64,000 nucleotides of DNA from Notolepis coatsorum. Lineage: Eukaryota; Chordata; Actinopteri; Aulopiformes; Paralepididae. The translations under genes and the position numbers were made by a program. Under the pieces are notes generated by a model, which made no database searches, had not been told where the DNA came from, and saw only the letters and a list, made by a program, of their open reading frames with translations. Positions within the stretch are counted from its first letter, which is position 1, and every line of letters starts with the position of its first letter. Positions 45,274 through 57,316 of this stretch are shown piece after piece. Where the stretch lies: positions 22,292,191-22,356,190 of the forward strand of contig OZ020601.1 of NCBI GenBank assembly GCA_963971535.1, given 5' to 3'.

Positions 45274-46266
45274 TCAAACCTGTTGTAAAACAGGATTAGC
45301 CCGGGCCACATCTCCATCCACTCCCCTTCCCCCCGCCGGTTTGATGCCGGTTATTGTCTGCATACCAGTCCACACTTGTCTGATGTTGTTGTTTTCCAGC
45401 TGCCCTTCCAACTTCCTCCTGTAATTATCTTTGCCCTCACTGAGTTTAATTCTCAGACGCCCCTGAACTCGTTTGACCTCCTCCCTGTTTCCTGCGTTGA
45501 AAGCCCTCTTCTTCTCGTTCAGAAGGGCTTTGATGTCCTTAGTGACCCATGGTTTATTGTTAGGGTAGCAGGTAACAGTCCTAGATGGGATATTGGAGTC
45601 CACACAAAAGTTGATGTAGTCTGTGATGCACTCTGTGAGCCCATCGATGTCCTCTCCGTGGGGCTCACAGAGTGCCTGCCAGTCTGTGACCTCAAAGCAG
45701 CCCTGTAGTGACTCTTGGGCCTCCTTCGACCACCTTCTCACTGTTATTTTGGTTGCAGGCTGTCTTCTGACCAGAGGCACATAACAGGGGTTGAGGTGAA
45801 CCAGGTTGTGGTCCGACCGGCCCAGCTGTGGTAGTGGTGAGGAGCTGTATGCCTCCTTGATGTTGGCATAAAACAAGTCCAGGGTCCTGTTCTCCCTGGT
45901 GTGGCAGCTGACATATTGTTTAAAGTTTGGTAGTGATTTGTCCAGTTTTACATGGTTAAAATCCCCTGAGATGAGGATTAAAGCCTTCGGGTGTTTCGTC
46001 TGAAGACGTGCAATTGCGCCGTGAATGACGTCACACGGGGCCGTCGGGTTTGCCGAGGGGGGGATGTAAACGGCCATCATGATAACGTGAGGGATTTCTC
46101 TTGGCAAATAATATGGTCTGAGTCCTACAGCTAACATCTCTATATCCGGGTCACAGTGTCGCTCTTTGATCGTAATATGGCTGGGGTTACACCATCTCTT
46201 ATTAATAAATAAAGCAAGCCCCCCTCCTTTCCGCTTGCCGCTCCCGCGGTTGCGATCAGAGCGCAC
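45274..46266 (-). pseudogene. LINE endonuclease domain and linker
   Basis: The frame contains GSGKRKGGGLALFINKRWC, VIMMAVYIPPSANP, ALILISGDFNHVKLD (GDFN), TRENRTLDLFYANI, LGRSDHNLVHLNP (SDH) and NNKPWVTKDIKALLNEKKRA, the AP-endonuclease and following region. The first endonuclease block (VVMGNVRSLANKMDEL, then FSETWL) lies upstream at about 46450-46320 in another frame, shifted near 46285. At the 3' side the frame is lost near 45300, before the homopolymer-rich linker. Confidence 0.8.
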
Positions 46267-46800
46267 AATCTGAAACCCTGTCTATAGAGACATTGCTATC
46301 GGGAATATCTGTGTGCAACCATGTCTCAGAGAAACACATAATGCTACACTCACGGTATTCCTTCTGACTGCCGGTAAGCACGGCCAGCTCATCCATCTTG
46401 TTTGCCAGAGACCTCACGTTACCCATGACGACGGAGGGGAGATATGGTTTAAATCTCCTTCTCTCTCTCCTCGCTTCAGCCCTCTTCTGTCTCGCACGTC
46501 GCCCTCTTCCTCGACATCCCCGAAAGCCACCGTTAGTCCTTAGTATCTCCTCCGGGAATATGTTTGTTAACTCCGGGTTGGTTAGCTGGTTTCAGCGCGC
46601 CGGCTGGTTGCATAGCGACAACAGCTGATCTCTCGTGTAAACAAAGGACGCTCCGGTCAGCTGTTGTCCGCTCGAGAGTTGAAAGAGTAGTTCCCCCATC
46701 AGCCAGATGGATAAAAACGTTTCTAAAACTATTCTAAACTGCATGTCTAGAAGGGCACGACCGTCGGGCCTGGGCAAGGTTGCAGTGCACTAACTGGAAC

Positions 46801-47328
46801 ACGGACATGCTACGTAAAGCAGCACCCGTCTTCAAGGCCTTCAGTAGGTTTTGTGATCTGCACGGCCTCAGCCAGCTAATCACCCAACCCACAAGGGTAT
46901 GTGAATCAACTCAGACTACCATTGACCTCATCCTGACCTCTGACAAGTCCAAGATCTCCAATAAAGGGGTTATAGCATGCGGGTTAAGTGATCATTATAT
47001 GATATTCTGTACCCGCAAAAAGCTAAAGCAAAAGGCTGGCTGTCACAAAACAGTCACATCTAGAGACCTCAAAACCTACTCTAGCGAGGCCTTTAACCTT
47101 GAACTGGAGAGCCTGGACTGGTCAGATGAGCTCAATGGTACACTGGTTGAAGAAACCTGGCTTGGCTTCAAAACCAAATTCTCAACAATACTAAACAACA
47201 TGGCCCCCCTAAGAACCACCAGGATAAAAAATCGCGCTGAGCCGTGGATGCACACTGAAATACTGACCGCTATGAATGCCAGAGACAAAAAATTCTCTGA
47301 GTTTCGTAAAAAGTCAGTCAAAGCTTAA
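46801..47328 (+). pseudogene. CR1-like LINE endonuclease, 3' half
   Basis: Open frame with TDMLRKAAPVFKAF, GLSQLITQPTRV, TTIDLILTSD and GLSDHYMIFCTRKK (SDH block), then NRAEPWMHTEILTAMNARDK. It continues the GDWN of 42470-42479 across the hAT insertion. A frameshift near 47328 ends it, and a degenerate linker follows to 47731. Confidence 0.78.
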
Positions 47329-47731
47329 TCAAAAGCACGAGCAGTGAACTCCAAGCCCACGTGACTGAACTCAAACTAGAAAGAAACAGACTAAAAAATG
47401 ACATAAACTCCATGATAAAAACGGCTAAAAAAATTTCATCAATGACAATACTGAGGAAAACAAAAATAAACCACGTGAACTTTGGAAATTACTAAATCAA
47501 CTAGGCTGCAGTAAAAAACTTAAAACCAAATTCTCAAACATAAACATAAAGACGGACAACACGCTCATCACAGACAAGCTGGATGTAGCAAATTACTTAA
47601 ACACTTTCTTCACAAACATAGCCACAACACCGGTAAACAAACTACCCTCCCACTCAGGGCAGTATGGGGTAGAACACATAGTAGCATACTACAAGAACCT
47701 AGGCTTCCACAAAGACTACTTCAAACTGGTA

Positions 47732-49321
47732 ATGGTAACTACAGATGAGGTACTCAAAAAACTGAGCGCCCTCCAACCGAACAAGGCCACTGGCCATGAC
47801 AACATCCCCTCCAAATTCCTCAGAGACTCAGCAGCCGCCATCACCCCAGTCATCACACACATAATAAACCTCTCCATAAAACAGGGACACGTCCCCAAGG
47901 ACTTCAAAATTGCGAGAGTAACACCCCTGCACAAAAAGGGCAGCAAATTATAACCAGGTAACTACCGCCGTGTTTCTATCCTTACATCCATCTCGAAAGT
48001 CATGGAAAAAAATTGTATACGAACAGGTCGAAAAGTACCTTGCGGAAAAAAATCTAATCTACGAATTCCAATCTGGCTTCAGAACATCCCACTCCACTGA
48101 CACATGCCTTCTCTATTTGAACGACCACATCAAGCAAGAGGTGGACGCGGGCAAATACTGCGGCATGGTCATGCTGGACCTACAAAAGGCCTTCGACACT
48201 GTCAATCACACCATTCTGATTGACAAGCTAAAAGCAATTGGTTTTGATAGTCTATCAGTGAGCTGGATACAATCCTACCTGGAGGGGAGAGAACAGATGG
48301 TGGAGGTAAACGGTACCCTATCCCCCCCCTCACAGTGAGCTGTGGTGTTCCACAAGGAAGCATACTAGGACCGCTACTGTTCCTAATTTATGCAAATGAC
48401 ATGTCGTCAGCTTGTGACTGCAACTTGTTCCTGTTTGCGGACGACTCAGCCCTGCTGGTCTCTGACAAGAACAAGTTACAGGTTGAAAAAACCCTCAGCT
48501 CGGAACTAGGCAAAATCTGCATATGGCTCGCCGACAACAAACTATCATTACACATGGGCAAAACAGAGTCCATTCTCTTCGGTTCAAATAACAAACTCAG
48601 CAAGACCGACGGCTTCTCAGTTACAGTGGGTGACAATATTGTCACAAGGAAAGATGAAATTACCTACCTGGGTTCCATCCTAGAGGCTAATCTTTCCTGT
48701 GACAAAATGGCATCCAATGTAATTAAAAAAGTTAACCAACAAACTCGATTCTTGTACCGGATCTCCTCTCTGGTAAACAAGAATACCCTGAAGACTCTGG
48801 CAGGAGCACTCATTCAAGGGTACTACGACTATGCTTGCACCTCATGGTACCAAAGCACCTCAAAGGCACTAAAAACCAAATTACAAACATCTCAAAACAA
48901 ACTAGTCAGACTACTGCTTGACCTGACTCCTAGAACCCACCTCACCCCTGCCCACTTTGACAACCTAGGATGGCTTAGAGTAAACCACAGAGTACAGCAA
49001 CTTGCAATGGGCCTGGTCTACAAGATACACTACACGACCAAGGTACCCATGTACATGTCAAAATACTTCCCAAAGGTCAGTGAATACCACGATCACAACA
49101 CCAGAGGGAGCTCCACAAATCATGTTAAACCCAGATTCGGCTCAAACAAAGGACTAAACACGTTTCGCAATTATGCCACATCAATGTGGAACGCCCTACC
49201 CAAAGCTGTAAAGGAATGTGAATCACTACCCACTTTCAAAAACACTCAAAGAACACCTACGGGAGACTGCATTTTGAAACTGGCCCCTACAAATGTCCTA
49301 ACCCAGTTGTACAGTAAATGA
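47732..49321 (+). pseudogene. CR1-like LINE reverse transcriptase, three frames
   Basis: 47732-47953: LSALQPNKATGHDNIPSKF and FKIARVTPLHKKG. 47970-48338: FQSGFRTSHSTDTCL, MVMLDLQKAFDTVNHTIL. 48335-49321: GVPQGSILGPLLFLIYAND, LFADDSALLVSDK (FADD intact), LSLHMGKTESILFGS, ITYLGSILEANLS, then LIQGYYDYACTSWYQS and SMWNALPKAVKECESLP. Frameshifts near 47955 and 48338. A C-rich 3' region follows (C runs at about 49364-49430). Confidence 0.8.
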
Positions 49322-49709
49322 CCAAGTATGGCTTTGTCAGTATTCCAATGTACAGTGTAGTGTCCCCCCCCCTACCAACCCCCCCCCCCCACCTCCAATG
49401 TACAGCACCCCCCCCCCCCCCCCCCCACCCCACCTACCCAACCTCCTCCAATGTACAGTTTCTACGTCAAATGTATATACACTCTTTTTCTGGACACTTT
49501 TTGTATCACAAACAGTACTGTATTTGCAAATCTGGTATGGCATAAATGTATAGATGTAGCAGTACTGTCTATCTGTATGTCATGTGTGTCATATATGTTA
49601 TGATGAATTGAAAATGGGGGACCCTGATGTAAACAAGACGAAAGTCTTTCTCTGGTCTACATCCCCTTAACAATTGTATGTATTGAGCTGTACTGTACAA
49701 AAAGGTCAA

Positions 49710-50205
49710 AAAGGTTGGTGACCAGCTTCTTCCCCCAGGCCATCAGAGCCTTGAACACTGAACTCTCCATACACAAGCACACATGAGCACACACACACTG
49801 TACACGCTCACACACTAGCAGCCACTTTAACATGAGCAAGCACACACTCATGCTGCACACGCCCACACTTATGGCCACTAAGGAAAGGTCACTTTAAAAA
49901 TAGTATAGTATAACCTGAGATTGTATAAAATAGCATGTACAGAAAGACCCAGTGCCTCATCCGTAGCTAACAGTGTATTGCACTACCAAAGGACCCAGCA
50001 TGTCCTCCATGCTCTGTAAATAACTTATGTACAAATACCGATATGCCCTACTATGTTACTTGTTTATTGCACAATGTTGTTTTATTGGATTATATTATAT
50101 GTTGTTACTACAGTATTGCACATTCGTTGCGGGCAAGACCACCCGCATTTCATTGTATACTTGTATGCCGTGACAAATAAAACTCTCGACTTGACTTGAC
50201 TTGTG
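49710..50205 (+). mobile_element. Rex1/CR1-like LINE 3' end, solo
   Basis: Begins with the last codons (cttcccccaggccatcagag, i.e. FFPQAIRALN) and the 3' region matching 26140-26579, ending ctcgacttgacttgacttg. Fused directly to the 3' end of the preceding LINE. Confidence 0.8.
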
Positions 50206-50904
50206 AGATAATAGATATACAGGGCCATCCGGGTACTTAAATCTTTTTAAATGATACAACCTGAGACATTTCATTTTTGCTATATTTGTGGTCTCAAATA
50301 TCTGTGTCATCTCAATCAACCAACTGCATTATACTTAAAGATCACTCGTTTTGCCTGCACATAACGTTAGTTAACGTTAGCTAGAATTCCATCTCTTATC
50401 TCCGACGGTTGACTCAAACTACCGATAGATAACATTAACGTCACTCTTGTGGAAGATGAGCGATAGAGAGCTTCATCTTTCTGCCTGTAACGTTACAGTT
50501 TTAGGGACACTGCTACATATTATGCGACGTTATCAGTCAATAAATGTTATGATAACGTAACATCTCTTACTTTGACTTCTCGGAGCAGATCCACCACATG
50601 GCCCATGAATTGAGACCCCAAGTAGCGGGATAGAATGCGGTCACCCACCCAGAAACAGACGTGGTCCATTTGCTCTTCGTTGTTTTGTTGTTGCTTTCGA
50701 CGGACATGATGACAAAGGAGTGGTTCTGGGCCTGATTGACTGCTTGAAATCTTGTTTTTGATCAACAAGGCCAGATTTAGTTATGTAGGCGTCTCGTCTC
50801 CAGAATCTGGGAGAAATAAAACATTTGAAGACTTAATACCCTGCGGATATCCTGTTACAATAACATGAGAAAAAAATTTAAAGAAATTGGCAAACTGTTA
50901 CCCC
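50206..50904. other. No gene assigned; possible exon at 50547-50768 (minus)
   Basis: The minus-strand frame 50547-50768 includes MDHVCFWVGDRILSRYLGSQ and continues to DLLREVK, immediately followed by gtaaga, a good donor. The composition is gene-like but no family was recognised. It does not match the USP45 zinc-finger region. It could be an exon of an unknown gene or transposon sequence. Confidence 0.35.
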
Positions 50905-50908
50905 TTAA

Positions 50909-51852
50909 CACTTTGCCGCCCAACCACGAGTTAACTCGGGTTTCGGTGCCATGCGCTGAGGACCAGAGCCACGAGTTAACTCGTCGCAAGTTGTTATTGT
51001 TTTATTCCATATTAATAAACGGATCAAGATCCCCGATCGACTCTGCAGATTTACCTGCCTCCTTGAAATCGGCAACATGCAATACCGGCCAGATCCTCTT
51101 AGGGGCGCTATCGCTCCACTGCAGTATCATTGTGGGCGAGTGGATAATTTTTTTTTTACCGTCTATGGGCGTTTCATATGAACCTGGATCCCAAGCGAAC
51201 ATCCTCCACCGTTGATCACGTTTCGAAGCGCAGATTTCAGCCTGGAATAATGGGATTTATGATCATCCAATGGACATATCGATCTACCAGATGCCGATGA
51301 ATAATGGGGAAATGCTGCCGGCTATCACATGGGCTGACGGTAAGACATTATTAACCCAAATTACAGCCGGATCAGACATTGTTGTAAAACGCAAGCGATC
51401 GATCAGTGAATGTGGCTACTTGAATGCACACTGTATTGCTAATCAATAATACTAATCGGCGTTCCCCGCCGCCCCCATTTCATCCATAGATGCTCTGTAA
51501 TAGTCCGGATGCTAAGCAGTTTGTTTTATTTCATTCGTATATATACAACAGAAATGCTGTTCGATATAACGTGACTAGCCTTTAGCCCTATAAATAGCTT
51601 TCCAGAAAAAATACGAGACGAAAACTGCGATAAAGCTTATATTCATGACGCTATAAAATGACAACCAACTGATGGATTTTTATTTTCTTTAAGCCATTAT
51701 GAAGGCACGGTGTATGCACTCAAGTGACAATGAGAATGGACAGATAGCAATAATATAAAGTATATATATAGCTATCCAAAAGTACATCGGTTTGTTTACA
51801 AAGCGTGGTCCTCCAGCCACATATTAGATGGCTAGGGCCGGTCGTCAATGTG
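50909..51852. mobile_element. piggyBac-like non-autonomous element
   Basis: TTAA at 50905-50908 and 51853-51856. Ends CACTTTGCCGCC and (other strand) CACATTGACGACC match at 9 of 12 positions. The subterminal word cacgagttaactcg occurs twice at the left. No transposase; 944 bp. Confidence 0.75.
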
Positions 51853-51856
51853 TTAA

Positions 51857-52520
51857 AGGAACACGGCCACTTTTTGGGAAATTCGCTTATTTGCCATCTA
51901 CCCTGGAGTTAGACAAGCAGATACATAACGGAACGTAGGCCAAATGCGTCCACATTTGTATAGGATTCTATCACATTTTCATAACAATAGCACCCTGCGC
52001 CGTTTTCATTGAGGTTTCTTACAAATTAATGATGCTTTGTGTTGTCCTTTATATGCCGATTATCATTAGAATCTTAAATTGTACCATATGTCCCCCTTTA
52101 GACAACATATGTAACGCTACCAGCGCACTTTTGTTAAGATAATTAGTTGGCCATTATCGGTCGCTATACCGAGGTCGCAGTATCGTTTAACGCTGTTCAG
52201 ATCACGTCGGAGAATATAGACACATCCCAGTGACCTGCGACCTGTGCTAACGCTCTTGGGAAATGCAGTGTTGTAGTTCTCAACATTTTCAGCCTTTAAT
52301 TTTAAACCAATGCTGCCATCTACTAACAACAAAAAAGTGTTGTCTAATCGTCACCTTGAGAGCTACTTCCGTATACAGCGACGCCCGAAACCCATTCTAG
52401 AGATTCCCACTTTTTGCTGGGAGTGGGGCGTGGCCGTATTTGGTCCCAGACAATAAGAGTGGCCGCGATTGGTCACCGTGACGGTACCCTTTTCTTCTCT
52501 GTGCATGCATTAGGCTTAGG
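51857..52520. mobile_element. Probable DNA-transposon remnant
   Basis: Begins aggaacacggccactttttg, a block common in fish repeats and related to the left end of the foldback at 14277. The right limit is not clear. The rest is without recognisable content. Confidence 0.45.
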
Positions 52521-52533
52521 GAACAGCCGCACT

Positions 52534-52940
52534 GTTAGCCTAGCTTAGCGTCATTCACTGGAAGTAGGTGTGCCAGTGGCGCCTAGTTCCCAACAGTCAT
52601 GGAATACACTCCAAAACCTTTTTTGCCGAACCACTGCTGCCTGGGCGCAGTGATTTCATCACCTCAAAAGTCATGTTGCTCTTTGAAAAACTGGGCTTTT
52701 GAGGTGATGAAATCACTGCGCCCAGGCAGCAGTGGTTCGGCAAACATTTCTGAGTATATAATATCTGCTTAGAAAACAAAAATATCAAATATTATTTTTT
52801 TCTCCATGTGGTAAATACACAGGTCACAACATGTTTACAGGAAAGTTTTGGAGTTGTATTTGGAGTGTATTTTGTGACTGTTGGGAACTAGGCTACACTG
52901 GCACACCTACTTCCAGTGAATGATGCTAAGCTAGGCTAAC
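52534..52940. mobile_element. Two-layer foldback element
   Basis: The outer arms run inward from gttagcctagcttagcgtca (52534) and (other strand) gttagcctagcttagcatca (ending 52940), with ggcacacctacttccag against ctggaagtaggtgtgcc. The inner arms 52623-52670 and 52696-52743 are perfect 48-bp reverse complements (ttgccgaaccactgctgcct). No open frame. Related 'gctagcctagcttagc' words occur in the foldback at 14277-14580. Confidence 0.85.
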
Positions 52941-52959
52941 AAATCAGCCTCTACCTCTG

Positions 52960-53275
52960 ACCTCCTCCACCACCTCTACGACCTCCTCCACTACCTCTAC
53001 CTCTGACCTCCTCCATCCCCACACCTCTACCTCTCTGACCTCCTCCACCACCTCTACCTATCGGACCTCCTCCACCACCTCTACCTCTCTGACCTCGTCC
53101 ATCACCTCTACCTCTCTGACCTCCTCCTCCACCACCTCTACCTCTCTGACCTCCTCCACCACCTCTACCTCTCTGACCTCCTCCATCCCAACACCTCTAC
53201 CTCTCTGACCTCCTCCACCACCTCTACCTCTCTGACCTAGTCCATCACCACACCTCCACACCACACCTCACCTCA
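52960..53275. repeat. Pyrimidine-rich minisatellite
   Basis: Units of about 27-33 bp built from acctctacctctctgacc and tcctccacc. Gives Val/Glu-rich frames on the minus strand that are not genes. Confidence 0.92.
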
Positions 53276-53336
53276 GGTCTGCAAAAGCCAACCTCTTACT
53301 TCCCATCAGGACCGAGCTCCAGACCATCGTTTAAAA

Positions 53337-54186
53337 CAGGGGTTCTCAAACATTTTTATACCATGACCCCATTTTATTTAGGAATTTTTTGGCGACCCCA
53401 CAGATAATGTATTGTGTAATTTCAACGTGGAAATAAGGAATATCAAAATAAAACCACACGTTGTTGAACTTCATCATGCATAATTATTAGAAAATGAAAT
53501 TACAGCACTATGTTATCAATTAAATGAATGAATATTAACAACAAAAGCAACGGAATTGCTTCTGTATACACATTTATAAAGTGAGGCATATTTAGCCAAA
53601 ATATGTTGCCAGAACATAAAAAAGAAAAGAAAATGTGTTCACATGCGCTTTTCAAGAATATAAAAAAAACAAGACTTAATGGGAAGGGTGTGCTTGTACA
53701 TTTGAACAGTTCCATGATACGTGGCAAGCTTTCTCAGCGCAGCATTACACAACACTGGGTAGCTTACTCGTTCCAGACTGATAACCAGAACTTTGCGAGG
53801 GCCTGTCCAGTGAACTTGACTTTCAGTAGCTCGTCACACGAAAGATCAATGAGCACCTTTTGCTCAGACAGTGTATGTCTGACAGCATCTTGCGTCATGC
53901 GTAATGAACGGATCTTGGATCAAGTTGTCCAAATTGTTCAGGAAAATAGTTCCAAAATTGCTGAATGAGCCCTTCTATGTGACTACAGATGATGGGCTTC
54001 AAAAAAAAATTTGCAACATTCGGTTCCTCCAAAAAGCCATCAAGCAGAGTAATACCCCCAAATCTCCGCTGATGTTCTTAATCCAGCTCTCAATTTGAGC
54101 TGTCAGTCCAAAACTCCAAACAGGTCTGTGTCACGACCTTGTAGTCCCAGATTCAACGCATTGAGTCGGTCAAAGACGTCGGCTAG

Positions 54187-54190
<4 letters not shown>
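53337..54190 (-). mobile_element. Decayed hAT transposon with transposase remnants
   Basis: Left terminus CAGGGGTTCTCAAAC with ggcgacccc nearby, typical of a hAT group. Minus-strand translation of about 54190-53740 gives LADVFDRLNALNLGLQG, then stop-ridden text including EGLIQQF and LSLERVSYP-like pieces, consistent with a ZBED5-type hAT transposase. Many stops. The right terminus was not found. Confidence 0.6.

Positions 54191-54243
<53 letters not shown>
54187..54243. repeat. (AAT)n microsatellite
   Basis: About 18 trinucleotide units. Confidence 0.95.
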
Positions 54244-54245
<2 letters not shown>

Positions 54246-56306
54246 CAAAGCATGTAGTCCTTTTTCATTGACCGTTTTCCAGCAGTTTTCTCTGCTCCAA
54301 AATAGTTATTTCTTTCTGAAAGAAAGCTAGCGGTTCCGTTTTAAATTCAGCATGTCTAGTTTCCAAGTGCCGTTGTAATTTGGAACACACGGCCAACCGG
54401 CACCACTTCAACAAACGTATCCATTGCGAGTGTCCAGGTTACAATAGACCACTGCACTTCCGCGTTACATTGAAATCAGGGAGGAGAGCAAATTAATGAA
54501 TGTGGATGAGAGCCTTGATGTAAGTGGTTGCAGCTACGGCTGTGGGGGTGCTAGAGACATGATCGAATAGACTTTTATGCGCCCGAGTCTCCTGAACACG
54601 GCGCGACCAATTCCAAATCGATCAGAACTAAATCGGCCGAGCTAAAGTCCCTTTTTTAGCACCTATTCCCTATACGCATGCACAGATTGCCAACGGAGTC
54701 TGACCGGCGCGAGATGACGCACAAATGAATTTTGAATGTTCCATCAAGGGGGGGGGGGGGTTCAGTATTGACAAAGCCTACTTTGCTGGAATGATTTATT
54801 TCGCACTATACAGTACGTATAGTACAAGTATAAGTCCTTATTTGTCATCAGATTAACACACACACACATGCGATGAGGGACCCACAGGAACACACACACG
54901 CACCGAGTCGCAAGTCGTGAGACGTGTGTGTGTGTGTCATTTTGAGATCAGTCACAACTCGCAAATCGCTTCCTGTTGATATCAGACAGGGATCAGATGC
55001 CGAACCACGGCTGTTTTACACACACCTCATTCGCTTTATAAGGAGATGGTGGGCGTGTCTGTATGCAAATTAATTTAGCGCGAACGCGCTTTTGAGTTTA
55101 AGAATGAGTGGGAATTATCATGCAAATCTCCTGGGTAAGCACAGATTTCGACATTAAGAATGGCTTGATGAATGTGGCGGTGGCTTTTCTTATTGTTCTC
55201 TTAACAGACAGGTAAGCAAGAATATAAGAAAAATAATAAGAGAGTATTGTTGAATGAGGCCCATTGACTCACAAAAGACCAGACGTGGCCTCCACGATTA
55301 CATGCACAGGATGTAGTGAGATGTGTATTGGAATACTGTGTGTCGGCCTTCATTGATGTAGGGGCGATACATGGCAAATACACACAGCTGCCAGGTGGAA
55401 AACTCTATCCGAGTTTGGTCGGCTATTCTCAAAAAAAATATTTATACATGGTCGCAGCTAAAATCACAAAGACCTGCACAGCTGGACAGAATGGTCATCA
55501 ATTGTTCACCTGCCCAGCTCTGCTCATGGGAACAATGCAAATCAACTGATACCAATATGGTTGCTGATAATCCCTACTGATCAGTTACTAACTGATATAT
55601 AGTGCATTTCCATTGTGGAATAATATGATTCCCCAACTCTCTCATGTAAAGACATCCCCATCCCCTGATATTATACAGTAATCTCACCCACATTATGAAG
55701 AGAAAAGTGAGTATAATAGAATGGTCGACCAAAATGTATGGCAAGGAATTAAAACCTTCCCGCTTTTCTCTGTGCCAGGTGAATGTTACGGAATGTTGTC
55801 AAATATTGAGATCATGGCTGAGTAAGAATAGCGTGTATTAATATATCTGATCTGTATTGAGAATCGTTACCGGGGAAACGCGTGTACCCGGGTCCTTATC
55901 AGGCGGTTCTGAGAGGATGGGTTGTAGTGCTATTCCCGGATTGAGCTGTTGCCAACCGAAAGTTAGGGCACACCATAAGGTTGTTGGATTGCTATCCCTA
56001 GTCTAGCTGATGCAGACTGAAATATAGGCAACAAAGTAAGATACGTGGGCTTATTAGACGTGATATCCTTGGAAAACGCTACTCTGTTAGAAACGTTCTG
56101 TGATTCTTCTGCAAAAAGGCGGGAAGTAGGACCGAGAGCTGATATAATCATAATTAGATTTACCAGAGTAACGTCATAATATTCATAGTTTCAACCTCAA
56201 ACTAAGCCCACGACCTCTTCCATTCCTGAAAACGATGTATTCGGATTAGGTGAACCAATTGATCACTACAGATAGCGGGAAGCTGACAACGGGACGTCCC
56301 GGTAGT
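54244..56306. other. No gene recognised
   Basis: Mostly unique-looking DNA with short (CA)n/(GT)n tracts at 54855-54940. The frame at 55316-55549 (includes the residues GAIHGKYTQLPGGKLYPS) is non-repetitive but unrecognised; old transposase sequence is possible. Confidence 0.4.
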
Positions 56307-56314
56307 ATGTGAAT

Positions 56315-57308
56315 TAGGGGTGGACGGTATAAACGGTATACGGTATAAACGGTATGAATTTGCTCTACGGTATGGATTTTGCCTATACCGTGTAACCGGT
56401 AGTGCAGCTCTAAAATAGCAATGACGTCATGTAACCACTGCGCGACTATTTCACTCGCATTTGCCCCTAAAAATAGATAGAATTAGTCATAGATAATAGA
56501 TATGTGCGAACTGGAAAAAGTTATTTAGGAGGCTTCGCGCAGTGGGCGTGCCAGCCCCTCCCGCACGCATGTAAACACGGGTCTACTAGTAGTCTAGTGG
56601 GACGGGACGTCTCCCTGAGCTAACGTTAGCTTAGCTACCGTTACAAAATGACCCAGTCAACTATTCACTTTTAGTTTAATACATGATGAGGCATTGTCTA
56701 ACCGAACGGTATCTAGTCGGCCAGCTACCGATAGCTCCTGACATCAACAAACGCTCCATCAAGTCTAGTAGAGTAGACGTGTATGATAGCTCCGTTAGCC
56801 GTTAGCTCACGTTAACGCAAGTAAGTTCACCGTTCAAAACGAAATGTCCCATTGAACTAAATAATTCACTGAGGCGTTGTATTAACGTTATATATCCGGC
56901 TAGCAGTAGCTACAGATAGCTCCTGATATCAATGTCTTATAACACTGATTCGATGCGTATTCGAGCTGAGGGCTTGATGAGCACAGTTAAGTAACGTTAT
57001 GCCAATAGGGTCCAGGTGCAGCGCCGGAGAATCCTGGCCGTAGCTCTGCTCGAGGCTACTCGAGTAGCTGGAGGCTACTAGAGTACACACAGACAGTGGA
57101 GCTTGTTGCGTGGTGGCGATGTCTCGCAGATAATACAAGTACAAGTCTAATTATATAATATATATATTTTATAAAAATATATATATATATATATATAAAA
57201 TAAAAAAATTTTTTTTATCAAAAACGATGATACCGTGATATATACCGTTACCGTCTATGCTTCAAATTATACCGCGATATAAATTTTAGACCATACCGTC
57301 CACCCCTA
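56315..57308. mobile_element. Non-autonomous hAT, copy with shared core
   Basis: Termini TAGGGGTGGACGGTATAAAC and (other strand) TAGGGGTGGACGGTATGGTC. Duplication atgtgaat at 56307-56314 and 57309-57316. Outer parts match 59363-60375, but the interior 56630-57165 instead matches the interior of the different hAT family at 31925-32450. Confidence 0.9.
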
Positions 57309-57316
57309 ATGTGAAT

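Larger units (their letters stand above)
43175..46740 (-). mobile_element. Rex1/CR1-like LINE, nearly complete ORF2, minus strand
   Basis: On the minus strand: endonuclease start (from about 46600), endonuclease body (46266-45274), proline-rich linker (45317-45096), RT and C-terminus (45099-43513), 3' region to about 43175 ending in a (ttcta)n tail. Frame changes near 46285, 45300 and 45100 separate the parts. It is head to head with the plus-strand LINE that resumes at 46801. Confidence 0.8.
42480..46792. mobile_element. hAT element carrying a whole LINE, 8-bp duplication
   Basis: Termini TAGTGGTCTGCAAGGGCC and (other strand) TAGTGCACTGCAACCTTGCC. Duplication actggaac at 42472-42479 and 46793-46800. 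Its own sequence is short on both sides (about 42480-43170 and 46745-46792, with cctgcccg/cgggcctggg words). Most of its length is the minus-strand LINE 43175-46740 that inserted later. Confidence 0.78.
42370..49670 (+). mobile_element. CR1-like LINE split in its endonuclease by a hAT element
   Basis: The left part (to 42479) encodes YRPPEHSGFYDSLDG and VEKILIGDWN; the right part resumes at 46801 with TDMLRKAAPVFKAF, giving the expected GDWNTD endonuclease block across the joint. It continues with RT (47732-49321) and a 3' region (49322-49670) whose sequence recurs at 61179-61398. Several frameshifts (near 47328, 47950, 48338). 5' truncated; the exact start is unclear. Confidence 0.8.

Noticed and set aside
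50095-50319. Minus-strand frame with YHLKRFKYPDG, similar to the HLKRF motif of USP proteases
   Set aside because: Surrounding residues do not fit a USP C-terminal box. It lies upstream, not downstream, of the USP45 cysteine exon, and part of it overlaps a LINE tail.
53058-53264. Val/Glu-rich 68-codon frame
   Set aside because: Derived from the pyrimidine-rich minisatellite 52960-53275.
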